Shown here: one piece after another, positions 12,201 to 23,606 of the stretch
Numbering within the stretch: position 1 is the first letter of the stretch
Layout: each line of letters opens with the position of its first letter
The notes under the pieces: model-generated
Seen by the model: only the letters and a program-made list of their open reading frames with translations
Databases searched by the model: none
Told to the model about the DNA's origin: nothing
NCBI GenBank assembly: GCA_028023455.1
Contig: JAQFVV010006215.1
Span: 11,945,473-12,009,472 of the forward strand
Direction of reading: 5' to 3'
From: Epiperipatus broadwayi
Taxonomy: Eukaryota > Onychophora > Udeonychophora > Euonychophora > Peripatidae
Length of the DNA: 64,000 bases
Program-made: the position numbers and the translations under genes

Positions 12201-14970
12201 CATCTATTTTTCCATGTGTAATTTTTTTTTTACAACTTTCATGGTACTAAACATTCTTGAAACATGAAAAAAGACATTGAAGAAAATAAGAGATCTCAAA
12301 GATGCAATTCATTCTGAATTAACATTCTTCAGTTAGCCCAGATCACAATCTCTTACTCATCTTTCTATATTTATCAATATCAAATTATTACAATGGATTT
12401 ACAAATATCAAACTCATATTTAGTAATAACCATTAAAGTATTTGAAGTTGTGAGAGCAATGAGCACTGAACAAATGATGAAGACTAAAAAATTGTGATAT
12501 AGATTAATTAAAGAGTTGCTGAAATATTTAGTTTTTAATGACTAATCAATTGTCACCAAGTATTCTTATATTGCTGTTATTCAATATAAATATTAATGAA
12601 GTACATAGAAATAAAAAGAAGAATATACTTCAATTAATAAAGTTAAAGTATAGACCCACTTTATGAATATCAAGCAAGGGAAGATGAAATTTGATGTCAA
12701 GGTAAATTGAGGAGTATGATCTATAAAGAAAAAAAATTATATCTAGCTTCGACACCTAGTGATGGATAAAATTAGTTATATGTTATTAGTTTCCAACTCT
12801 TATAGAATTGAAAAAAAAGATGCAGGCCTCGTGTGTTTATTATGCACTAATAAAATATAAAAAATGTTCAATAAAATGTTTATTGATAAATACTGCACAT
12901 ATTGGTGAAACCATATAAAAGATGAAGTAATTTTTTTTAGCTATTTTGTATTAATAGCTTTTGGGAACAGTTGTGCCGCACATGCACTCGTGCTTGAAAA
13001 GATGAAGTAATGATGGGCCTAAGATATACATTTAAAGAAAACAGATTTATTACTTCAAGTTAAACGCTGATAATTAGGCATGATTGATTCCCGAATTTCA
13101 GCATATTAAAGGGCCATATTATAATGCAGCAATATATGGTGCATATCTCATTATACTCTGGAAACAGATACTAAATATTTTTAATATCTGTTGGATTCTC
13201 ATTTACAATGTATATATACTGCAGGTGTAAAAATATAACTTATAGTGTAATTTTATAAACAAAAAATTAAGATTTTTTTTTACTTGAAGTGTTTTTGTCA
13301 GTTTTTAAATTTTGCATAAAAAGTATATAATAAAGGAAAATATAGTTTAAAAAGTCATTATGATTCAGTTATTATTTTATAGGAACATGAAAATCATACA
13401 ATTATTAGAACAGTGTGTGAGTACTGTAGTAATTTATTCAAAATTAAGATAGTAATGTTAGAAGTAAATTATTTCATAGCAAAATAATAAAATTTGAAAT
13501 ACTCCCTAAATGTATTGTCACATTGATATTTAATGGTTGCAGCTTAATTTTTTTGAGGCAACCGAGTATAAATTATTTAGTTTATTTTCCTCATTCATCA
13601 TTTTAGAGCAACAACCAATCAAGTAACCAAAATTATTTTAATTTATTCCTTTTAAGATGTAAGTTTTTGATTACCCACTATTAAGAAATTATAAAAACTT
13701 CAAAATAAATGAATCTTTACAGATAACTGACAAATGTTAACTCAATAATTTAATTTTATTAGTAAAAGTATATATGAAGTATGTTAATAAATTTTGAGTT
13801 TTTGTAATCTTTATGGCATTTAATCTTTTATTTAAAATGGCAGGTGCTAAATGGCATGGAACCCATTTTTTTAATTTATTTTTTAGATTGGGTATTTTCA
13901 AATATTTAATATCTTTATTTTTGCTTTTTCTCATTTTGATTCTTTTCTGAAGTAGTAATGATTTCCATATTTTCTAGACATATTTGGATTCTTCAAATAT
14001 GTTCTCAGAAATAAGTTTTTGTTACTAGTCATTATATCTAGTTGATATTCAATTTTAGTTTATCTTCCATTTATCAAGAGCCAAGTTCTTTCTTGATAAG
14101 TAATATCTATACAATGTGAAATAACTGATTAAAATATTTTTTTTTGCAAAATTTGGCTCAAGGTATTGTCCTTTATTGGCATTGTATCTAATCAAACTAA
14201 ATCACATCTAAAATCTTATTCTAGTTCAAACTTTAATCAAAATATCTATATATTTGGTGGCAAATTATATAAACTTGCCTAAAGACTATGCCCATATATT
14301 TATTTAATAGTATTCTCCAATGGTTTTTCTGATTTCTATAGAAATGTACAGAATTGATTAAAATTAAAAAAAACGTGGATAATAATGCACCACCTAGGTT
14401 AACTTAAAAGATAATCCACATAACTTGAGAACTGATTTTCTTATTTTTAACTAAATTAATAAGAGTATAATTGTAGTCTCATAAGATGTTAAAATTTGCA
14501 AAGAAATAATTCCTTTCTGGATTATTACATTTCAGTGCAATATGACATTGAACCTTAATTCTCATATAGTTGTGTTACTGGAAAGTGAACAAATGGATTT
14601 TTCAATCAATTCATGAGGAAAATGGAAAAAGTCTCAAATTGATCAACTATTCAGATTTCCAATTCTTTTAACAAGTGTCAGATTATACAAAATAAATCCA
14701 ACATCAAATATGGTTATATGAAGCAATGGAACATTTCTGAGTGGGAGTTATGAGAAGATATATAATGTAAAAAAGAAAACTCATAAAAGTATCTTTTCAT
14801 GAAAAATGTATTTAAAATAAACTTCTTAAACTAAGAATAAGACATCTACTTAATTTGAACTTAATGTTTCAATGTTAACAATAAAATCTCAATGAATGGT
14901 TGATTGGAGTGGGGGGGGGGTGAAATCTATCAGCTTCCTTTGCTATAGTGAAAGTAAATATAGATGACTT
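6250..14970. other. AT-rich intergenic sequence without supported genes
   Basis: I find no exon, RNA gene or intact mobile element here. About 6555-6790 is purine-rich with recurrent GATGA/GAATGA units, a cryptic simple repeat. A small imperfect hairpin lies near 9191-9227 (GCTGAC...GTCAGC arms). Frames of 60-90 codons occur (for example 9727-9996 minus) but are dominated by I, K, N, Y and F and look like noise. Confidence 0.45.
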
Positions 14971-14974
14971 GAAT

Positions 14975-15140
14975 ACAGACGGTCCTCGACATTTTTAAAC
15001 CGAATTGGTTCCTGAAATGTGTACAAAAATTGAAATATACGAAAATAGAGCAATGGGGGGGGGGGGGAAATATCAAAAAGTGGTTTTAAACTACTTATTT
15101 TTTAATGAGGTGTATGAGCATATACAGGCGGTCCTCTACT
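14975..15140. repeat. diverged interspersed repeat with ACAG(A/G)CGGTCCTC ends
   Basis: The string ACAGACGGTCCTCGAC (near 14976) recurs as ACAGGCGGTCCTCTAC (near 15124), both followed by T-rich sequence. The first is followed by ACCGAATTGGTTCCTGAAA. This unit is GC-richer than its surroundings and carries a run of 13 G (15055-15067); a run of 10 G lies just upstream (14911-14920). It is probably an interspersed repeat relic of unknown class. Confidence 0.4.
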
Positions 15141-15765
15141 TTTTTTAAAAATTTATTACCTTAAATTTTATTACATTGTTAATGAAATAATTAAAGTGAT
15201 AGAAATAAGTTAAATTATTTAAAAGTTATACAAATGTACAATCACATATATATATATATTAAAAATATAAAACAATTTATGAAAAAGAAATCAGTTAAGA
15301 ATAAGATAAAAAATTAATGTTTATAAAATTATTAATAATATATAAGGATATATATAGTTATTGGGTTCATTAAAAAATTTGTATAGTGAAAATATTTTTC
15401 AGAAAGTTTAAAATTCAGTACTCTTTTAATTGTGTTTATTAGTCTTATTACGATTAATTATTTGAAAATATTTTTAAATTTGCATAGGTTTTTACTCCTA
15501 TTCATAATTACATGTAGATGTTATGTTTTCTGAAGCAGGATTTACTGTATGAGAAATTAATTGCTGAGATCACTGATGATAGACGAACCAAAACCCCGTT
15601 AAATTTTTATGTGATTGATGAGTAGAATTCTCTTCGAATAAAAATAATCAAAAGATATCTCAAATCAATAAAAATAAATTTATTACGACTTTAAAAATAA
15701 AATTAATAATGCTAAAAAGTTACAACTTAATATTATATAAAAACGTAAATCATTATTCATCATCA
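15141..15765. other. AT-rich sequence, nothing recognised
   Basis: Low-complexity AT-rich DNA containing a short (TA)n tract near 15247. No coding or structural feature is supported. Confidence 0.4.
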
Positions 15766-16150
15766 TCAACCATTATCAATCCACTGCAGGATGAAGGTCT
15801 CTCCAAGTTTAATCCATCTTCTCCGATCTTTAGCTTCTCTTCTCCACAACACCCCTGTACATTTTCTTATTTCATCCATCTCACATGTGGTCTCTTTCTG
15901 GGTCTTTTACAATCTCTTGGAATTCAGTTTAAAATTTCAATTGTCCATATATTATCATCTCTTCTAGCAATATGTCCAGCCCAACTCCATTTCAATCTTT
16001 TAATTTTTTCAATAAGGTCAGTAACACCTGTTTGTTGTCTTCAATCTCTTCTTGTTACTCTCAACATACATCTCTCCATACTCCTTTGAGTGGTCTGAAG
16101 TCTCTGTATTTCTCTTCTATTAAGTGTCCAAGTCTCAGATCCATAAGTAA
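15766..16150 (-). pseudogene. LINE (non-LTR retrotransposon) 3' fragment, reverse transcriptase C-terminus
   Basis: This is the 3' end of a degraded non-LTR retrotransposon on the minus strand. Read in that direction, it starts with YGSETWTLNRREIQRLQTTQ and a following MERCM..VTRRD segment, then after a frameshift WAGHIARRDDN and KRPRKRPHVRW, and near the end FILQWIDNG before a stop. These blocks are the usual C-terminal region of APE-type LINE reverse transcriptases of the RTE/CR1/jockey kind. The sequence after the stop is a GATGATGAT-like microsatellite, a common LINE 3' end. In-frame stops and the missing RT catalytic core show that it is a 5'-truncated, dead copy. The clade is uncertain. 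Confidence 0.8.
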
Positions 16151-16177
16151 AACACATTTGTCTTAAACTCGGAGGTA

Positions 16178-16295
16178 AAAAGCCAATAAACTCACCACGC
16201 TGGCTAATGCATGTTGGTGAGCGGCCCATCCATGTTCGTATACTATATGAATAATCACATAGTAATAACAGCTGCAATGACAAGAACGTATGGAG
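16178..16295 (-). repeat. interspersed repeat copy 1 (unknown family)
   Basis: This segment aligns by eye with 28796-28915: both carry a TTCAC/CTCACCA block, GCTGGCT(A/G)ATG, a (C/G)AGC(G/C)C(C/A) block, ATGTTC, and then ATCACATAGTAAT. It directly abuts the LINE fragment on its upstream side, so it may be part of the same element or a SINE-like unit inserted beside it. Confidence 0.5.
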
Positions 16296-17466
16296 TGTAC
16301 ATTAGGAATTTGCCCTGCTCGGTTCCTTTAAGGCCTCCAAGAGGAATCAAAGGGTCTCCTTTCAGTTAATAGCAAACTCTTTTCTGCAGCCAAAAAAAAA
16401 AAATCATTATGTATATATATAAGTGCTGATTGCGATATAATAGATGCGCGGACGAGAACAAAAATTCGAATATACAATATATAAATAACACTATAATGGT
16501 TAGTATCTGGTGTATTCTTCATAAATTTATCAAGTGATAGTTGAATTATAATCTTTTTCTTTTCTTGATAAAAAATTCCATGGCCCTTTGTATGAAGTAG
16601 CAAATTGTATGAAAGTAGGGGATAGCCTGTTTTGTAACTAAAAGGAACCAGTATATATGTCTATCTATAACATTGTATAGGTGTGTAAATATAGACATTT
16701 CCCCCTGAAATGAATTGTGCATTAATAATCAGTAATTTATTTTTACCCATATAAAATTTAAAAAACAAAATGCCACAGAGTTATTGAGATTGGAGTGTTG
16801 CAGCTATATTACAAAGAATCCATTGTGATCATCTGGATTGCCCTATACAAATTTAGTAAAAGAATTTTATGTTAAATAATACCACAAAAATGAATTAATC
16901 AAATTGCAACAGACACCCAAGGCAGCACTACTTATTTGAACGGTTATGCATTGATGAAATAATAAGGTGAAATTGTACTTTTATACATTAAAAAAATGCA
17001 CAATTTGTATTTTACAAATATTAAAGTATGCACTATTGGTTGCAAACATTTTAGTAGCATGTCATTAATGACTGCTTGCTTAATGACAATTTACTACAGT
17101 GGCAATATTTTACAATTATGTGTGCATGCTATTTTTCATTGATATGATTTAATATTCAAAAATGGAAAAAGTTTTGAATGTCTCACTATTTGCAGCTTAT
17201 TGATAGGATTATTATATACATATTTTATATAAATTTTACAAGTGCTATATCTTCAATGAGTATATAAATTCAATAATATACAAATGATCTTAATAATTCT
17301 TTATTAGATTGGAAATTATTACATTTTTTTAACCCCACAAATAAATTTTATTTGAAGTAAAATTAGCAGTAATGGATAATTTTTAACTAAATGAATGCTT
17401 GTGATAAAGTTAAAAACATCTTACTTTAAATGATAAAATTATGCTATAATCTCTATTGCTCATTCA
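16296..17466. other. AT-rich sequence flanking the LTR element
   Basis: No gene supported. Its last four bases (GTAT, 17467-17470) are one copy of the target-site duplication of the LTR element that follows. Confidence 0.4.
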
Positions 17467-17886
17467 GTATTGTAACGGGCACATACTACGTTACATTATT
17501 TTTATTAGTAAACATAAAAAAAAAGTTCGCTAATAAAAATTTCTTTTTTAAGAATTAAAAACTGAAAAGTAAAAAATCATCTTAAACTCGTATATATAAA
17601 TCGCACAGATAAAAAAAAAAATTATTAAAATAAAACTTTATTAAAAATAGAAAGGTATTTTAAAAACAAAAACTTAAAAAGATTTAGAGATAAAAATATA
17701 TCTTTAATCTTGGAAAACACATTAATTAATCAGAAATGGAAATGACTGTTTTAATTAGTTAAATGTAAACTAGCCTTGGGCATTTAAATGTAAAAGCATC
17801 GGTCAGATAGGAAAACAATAGAAACTAATAGCCAATGAAGAGAAAAGCAATGGAATCGGACCTCAGCGAAAAGACCATCTCATCGA

Positions 17887-17927
17887 TGACGCAATGTAAA
17901 TTCAATCCTTTAAATGAATATAAAAAG
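17887..17927 (+). promoter_or_regulatory. LTR promoter: CRE-like site plus TATA box (copy A)
   Basis: TGACGCAA (17887-17894) lies about 25 bp upstream of TATAAAAAG (17919-17927). The same pair occurs in copy B (TGACGTAA 20785-20792; TATAAAAGG 20817-20825), copy C (TGACGTAA 60412-60419; TATAAAAG 60434-60441) and inverted copy D (63819-63826; 63787-63794). Conservation across four copies while the surrounding bases differ supports a real core promoter; the U3/R boundary would lie about 30 bp past the TATA box. Confidence 0.65.
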
Positions 17928-17996
17928 ACAAGTTTGAAAATTATTAAGGATAGATTATTACGATGTGACTATATGTATTAGTACGGAGTTGGAGGT

Positions 17997-18029
17997 GAAG
18001 GGATTGACAGACGCACTTTCAATTCCTTC
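17997..18029 (+). other. stem-loop in the LTR leader (copy A)
   Basis: GAAGGGATTG pairs with CAATTCCTTC around a loop containing GACGCAC. It lies ~80 bp past the TATA box, so it should be in the RNA. Copies B (20901-20933), C (60527-60561) and D (63667-63701) keep the pairing; C and D extend it to GAAGGGATTGAA/TTCAATCCCTTC. Confidence 0.5.
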
Positions 18030-19635
18030 AGCTGTTAAAGAAAAGGGAGTGAAACATCGTTTTCTTCATTGAGGACCAGTTAAAGCAAAAACCTCCGGAT
18101 GAATAAATAAAGCAATGGCTAAATGGATACCAATATCTTCAGGACGGCGTGGGAATTCCCGTTCAAACTTACAAACGACAGATAAAGATGAACTGTTTAA
18201 AACCGTAAGAACTTTACAATTAATGAACATTAAATTAAAAACTTTTCGTATTTAAAATAATTGCATTAGTTTCCTATCTGACTAAAGTAGTTAAAATGTT
18301 ATTTGATGTATTTTTTATTTATTTGTTTAAAATCATTTCCATTTATTTAATTTTGTTCTTTAAGTTTATTTATGATTTCTGTTTTCCGATAAATTAAAAT
18401 ATATCAATGTTAAACTTAAGTCGGGCGTGAATGGCTGTATAGATTTGTAAAGTTATATTAGGGGAGGGTAATCTTAGGTTATTTGTGTCGTTGTTAAATT
18501 GGGTCAATGGATTGGATATATTGGTGTGATTAGTAGATGTAATATCAGATTCGCTATGGGCAGAATCGTTTCATACGCCGCACTCACCCGTTTGCCTATG
18601 GAAGGAATTATAAGATGGAGAACGCAGTTCCTTTCTATGGAGTTTTTTTTTATTGCTCTTCTTGTCAGATAGATGTCATATTCCTATTTGACGAGAGGCA
18701 ATTTCTTCTCTTAACTTTTTGGTGCTGCCGTATTTCGTATTACATTGAATGCATCGATATATCAGATAAATTGATGCCAGTTTTGGCTGCGAACCTTTAG
18801 CCTAAGGTTAAATGGGGATAGAATGTTTTATTTTCAAATGCAAATCTATGTAGTCTATTCATACTCGACACTAAATAAAAATGCATTAAATTTAAGTTGT
18901 TTATAGACGCTTGCATGGATTGGTTATCGGTTAAGTATGTTTTGGGTTTTCATATTTGATCAAAATATATAGACATTCGATAAATAATGATACCTTACGG
19001 TGAGTATCTAAAATGTATTTATTCGGATGTCTTTTAAGTTATTGGTGACAATGCAAGTATCTTATGGTGAATACTATTGGGTTACTTATAAATTTCCCTC
19101 TGCAATTGTCAGTATCAATGATTTTATATTTTGATCGTTTATGTTTATTTTGAAATGTTTTTAACCATTGTAATCTATGTAACCGATCTATACTCAACAT
19201 TATTAAAACAAATTTTTATAATTCCATCTGTGCGAACTTAATTAAAATGTAAACTTATAATATAATAGAAATTAAAATGTAAATTAAAATCTAAAGTAAA
19301 GTTAAAAATAATGTTAAATGTTAAAATGTAAACTGATACTAAAACAATTTTCAATCTTATATATATATGTGCATAAATAAATGTTTGTATGTTAATTACT
19401 GGCAGTGGCTTATTTTATTCTTTTTTTATATATACTCTTATATTATATTATTAAATCTCTGCTATTCCACTGAGCTAGTGACATGGGCTAACGACCGGAT
19501 GCAAAATTTAAAAAAAAAAAAAAAATTTTTTTTGACTTACGTATCTGCCTACTTTATAAATTTTTCTAGGTTCAAATGCCTAGATGGCGCCCTGTAGTGC
19601 AGATTACGTAAGTCTATCTTCTCCGGATCGTTACA

Positions 19636-20358
19636 ATTGGCTTTCCCAACTTGGGCCGATGTTTAATAAACCACGTATACCCTGAGTAAATTTCTTTTTT
19701 CAAAATGAAATATTTTTATCTGTTACATAAAGTCGTATACTTTGAATCTTATAAAAGCACTGCCAGAAGAAATTACGCATATATATTAAACACGAGAAAG
19801 TATAAATAATTTTAAAACTAATTTTTGTTAAAAAAAAAAAAAAGTCAAAAGGTTGCAATAAATATGTTTTTTTGTTTGTTAATATATATTATGCTTTAAC
19901 GTGTATAGGCGCGCACAGCCACGTATGTTTATGATCGAAATGTGGTACCTTATGATGAGTACTGTTTGGGAATTTACTTCATAGTAACCCTATTTAAGCA
20001 TTTCAATTAGTCATAAATAAGTTGGTGGTATTTATAATTGTGCTGCAAATATACACGCATAAACCCATTATCTTAAAACATATTTAGTTCAATGCAACCT
20101 TCTTAAATAAATAATTTAAATAATTTGCTTGTCATGCCATGTGTAAAAATAAAATGTATAAAAAAAAATAGAACTCTTGTGGGGAGGAGGTGAACGTAAA
20201 TGGTCCTTGGGAAAACGATAGTCAACATTTTTTTTTTGTATATAGTCTTTATACTAACCGAATGTTTTGTAAATTTTGTTAATCGTGTACCGTAATTACT
20301 AACCCTAAGTAAAATATTTTTTTTTTTGTTCATTTTTTTTTAAGCAAGTTTACTGATA
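19636..20358 (+). other. interior of the LTR element, non-coding
   Basis: The interior opens with the PBS-like ATTGGCTTTCCCAACTTGGG at 19636-19655 followed by CCGATG. It holds no recognisable coding sequence. A purine-rich string TGGGGAGGAGGTGAACG lies near 20179-20195, about 165 bp before the right LTR, so it is not in the normal polypurine-tract position. The last bases before the right LTR are not purine-rich. Confidence 0.6.
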
Positions 20359-22541
20359 TGTAACGGGCACATACATACGTTACATTATTTTTTATTAGTA
20401 AACATAAAAAAAAAAAAAGTTCGCCAATAAAAATTTTTTTTTTAAGAATTAAAAACTGAAAATTAAAAAATCATCTTAAACTCGTATATATATAAAAATC
20501 GCACAGATAAAAAAAAAATTATTAAAATAAAACTTTATTAAAAATAGAAAGGTATTTTAAAAACAAAAACTTAAAAAGATTTAGAGATAAAAATATATCT
20601 TTAATCTTGGAAAACACATTAATTAATCAGAAATGGAAATGATTGTTTTAATTAGTTAAATGTAAACCAGCCTTGGGCATTTAAATGTAAAAACATCGGT
20701 CAGATAGGAAAACAATAGAAACTGTTAGCAAATAAGAAGAAATCCCTATGGAATCGGACCTCAGTGAAAGGACCATCGCATCGATGACGTAATGTAAATT
20801 CAATCCTTCACATTAATATAAAAGGACAAGTTTGGAAATTATTAAGGAGGATAGATTATTATTATGATGTGACTATATGTATTAGTACGGAGTTGGAGGT
20901 GAAGGGATTGACAGACGCACTTTCAATTCCTTCAGCTGTTAAAGAAAAGGGAGTGAAACATCGTTTTCTTCATTGAGGACCAGTTAAAGCAAAAACCTCC
21001 GGATGAATAAATAAAGCAACGGCTAAATGGATACCAATATCTTCAGGACGGCGTGGGAATTCCCGTTCAAACTTACAAACGACAGATAAAGATGAACTGT
21101 TTAAAACCGTAAGAACTTTACAATTAATGAACATTAAATTAAAAACTTTTCATATTTAAAATAATTGCATTAGTTTCCTATCTGACTAAAGTAGTTAAAA
21201 TGTTATTTGATGTATTTTTTATTTATTTGTTTAAAATCATTTCCATTTATTTAATTTTGTTCTTTAAGTTTATTTATGATTTCTGTTTTCCGATAAATTA
21301 AAATATATCAATGTTAAACTTAAGTCGGGCGTGAATGGCTGTATAGATTTGTAAAGTTATATTAGGGGAGGGTAATCTTAGGTTATTTGTGTCGTTGTTA
21401 AATTGGGTCAATGGATTGGATATATTGGTGTGATTAGTAGATGTAATATCAGATTCGCTATGGGCAGAATCGTTTCATACGCCGCACTCACCCGTTTGCC
21501 TATGGAAGGAATTATAAGATGGAGAACGCAGTTCCTTTCTATGGAGTTTTTTTTTTATTGCTCTTCTTGTCAGATAGATGTCATATTCCTATTTGACGAG
21601 AGGCAATTTCTTCTCTTAACTTTTTGGTGCTGCCGTATTTCGTATTACATTGAATGCATCGATATATCAGATAAATTGACGCCAGTTTTGGCTGCGAACC
21701 TTTAGCCTAAGGTTAAATGGGGATAGAATGTTTTATTTTCAAATGCAAATCTATGTAGTCTATTCATACTCGACACTAAATAAAAATGCATTAAATTTAA
21801 GTTGTTTATAGACGCTTGCATGGATTGGTTATCGGTTAAGTATGTTTTGGGTTTTCATATTTGATCAAAATATATAGACATTCGATAAATAATGATACCT
21901 TACGGTGAGTATCTAAAATGTATTTATTCGGATGTCTTTTAAGTTATTGGTGACAATGCAAGTATCTTATGGTGAATACTATTGGGTTACTTATAAATTT
22001 CCCTCTGCAATTGTCAGTATCAATGATTTTATATTTTGATCGTTTATGTTTATTTTGAAATGTTTTTAACCGTTGTAATCTATGTAACCGATCTATACTC
22101 AACATTATTAAAACAAATTTTTATAATTCCATCTGTGCGAACTTAATTAAAATGTAAACTTATAATATAATAGAAATTAAAATGTAAATTAAAATCTAAA
22201 GTAAAGTTAAAAATAATGTTAAATGTTAAAATGTAAACTGATACTAAAACAATTTTCAATCTTATATATATATGTGTGCATAAATAAATGTTTGTATGTT
22301 AATTACTGGCAGTGGCTTATTTTATTCTTTTTTTATATATACTCTTATATTATATTATTAAATCTCTGCTATTCCACTGAGCTAGTGACATGGGCTAACG
22401 ACCGAATGCAAAATTTAAAAAAAAAAAAAATTTTTTTTTGACTTACGTATCTGCCTACTTTATAAATTTTTATAGGTTCAAATGCCTAGATGGCGCCCTG
22501 TAGTGCAGATTACGTAAGTCTATCTTCTCCGGATCGTTACA
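20359..22541 (+). repeat. 3' LTR (copy B) of the LTR element
   Basis: 2183 bp and nearly identical to copy A from about the TATA box onward, but clearly more diverged from A in its first ~500 bp. It ends GATCGTTACA and is followed by GTAT, the second copy of the target duplication. Confidence 0.88.
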
Positions 22542-22545
22542 GTAT

Positions 22546-23606
22546 ATTTATAATCAAAGCACATTTATACAATGTAGCTTTTACACTTAATAATAGCATT
22601 AATACTTTTATTGCTAAAAAATAAATTTTAGATGTTTTATTCATGCTAGCCCGTCACATGATCATCATTTCCATTGTTCGGAGAGAGTTGTTTGTTTTTT
22701 CCATGCTAACTCCTAAAAAAAGCAATGAAATTATTTTTAGATTTATATTCATTCATCATATTTATCTTTGTAGCAGTTTTATAAATGAAGCATTAGTGTG
22801 TACTCAATTTAGAATAGAATATCATTGCATACATTTCATGAGCAAAAGAAAGTCATTCCTTAACAGTAATATTCGCTTAAAGGTGATAGTTCAATTCTTA
22901 ACCTGCCATTATTGTGCTAGATGCATCATTGATTGTAATTTAAAATGTTAGTATATCTTCAGTATATGACTTGTTTATTGCACACTTCTACATGTCTTCT
23001 AAATAATTAAGTGCTCTTTTCAGTAACAAAAGTAATATTTGTATTCATTTGTTGGAACTTTTTATTTATTGAGTAAGGAGGAAGGTAGTGTAAAAACAGA
23101 GTATTTTGTTACTTCTTTACTTAAAAAATATGTAATTTTAGTTGGTTTTTAAAAAAAAAAAATAGAGATAACAGCATTGAAAATTTATAACACTGTAATT
23201 TTTCCAACAAGTTCAATGAGATAAATTTCGTCTGGCTCAAGGGACCTCATAACTTTTTTCAGCAATTTCGATATCACAAATGTAACTCTCTTCATCTTTT
23301 AAGGAAACACCAGTATTAAGTCTCATCCACAGCCAAATTTAATAAAATGTTTTTGCCAATCATTTTTTCATAGAATTACTATTGATCCAAATAATATAAA
23401 CTTTTCCTTTCTTGACATAGATTTTTCCACCTTTATAGTTTTGACTAGACTAGTGGTCATACTCATTTTTCCCCTAATTTTCATCATCTTTTTTTTAATT
23501 TTCCCTTTTCAGATTACAATATTTTTTTTTTGTTTATAACTTTCTAAAATAGAAAACTGTACAGTCTCTTTTTCAATAAATTGATATTAATTCTTCAAAA
23601 TAATTA
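22546..23606. other. AT-rich sequence, nothing recognised
   Basis: No supported gene. A 102-codon frame at 22643-22951 has no recognisable motif and is probably chance. Confidence 0.4.

Larger units (their letters stand above)
17471..19635 (+). repeat. 5' LTR (copy A) of the LTR element
   Basis: 2165 bp, TGTAACGGGC to GTTACA. It contains a TGACGCAA CRE-like site (17887-17894), a TATA box TATAAAAAG (17919-17927), and a stem-loop in the presumed transcribed leader (17997-18029). The ORFs seen inside it (for example 18615-18800) recur identically in copy B because the DNA repeats; they have no protein support. Confidence 0.88.
17471..22541 (+). mobile_element. non-autonomous LTR retrotransposon, long LTRs with short non-coding interior
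   Basis: Two direct ~2.17 kb copies (17471-19635, 20359-22541) begin TGTAACGGGC and end GATCGTTACA. They are separated by 723 bp and flanked by a 4-bp duplication GTAT (17467-17470 and 22542-22545). Immediately after the left LTR comes ATTGGCTTTCCCAACTTGGG, which resembles a primer-binding site for tRNA-Lys(CUU) with changes. No frame in the interior or LTRs resembles Gag, protease, RT or integrase, so the element must have moved with enzymes from elsewhere. LTRs far larger than the interior place it among LARD/TRIM-like derivatives. A LTR with TG...CA ends and a Lys-type PBS fits Ty3/gypsy, but without coding sequence the class is inferred. Confidence 0.88.

Noticed and set aside
16041-16283. 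Complete small gene on the minus strand
   Set aside because: It is a LINE reverse-transcriptase fragment joined to an unrelated interspersed repeat.
18615-18800. 61-codon ORF repeated at 21403-21705
   Set aside because: It repeats because the LTR repeats. It has no protein-like motifs and is not kept in frame in copies C and D.
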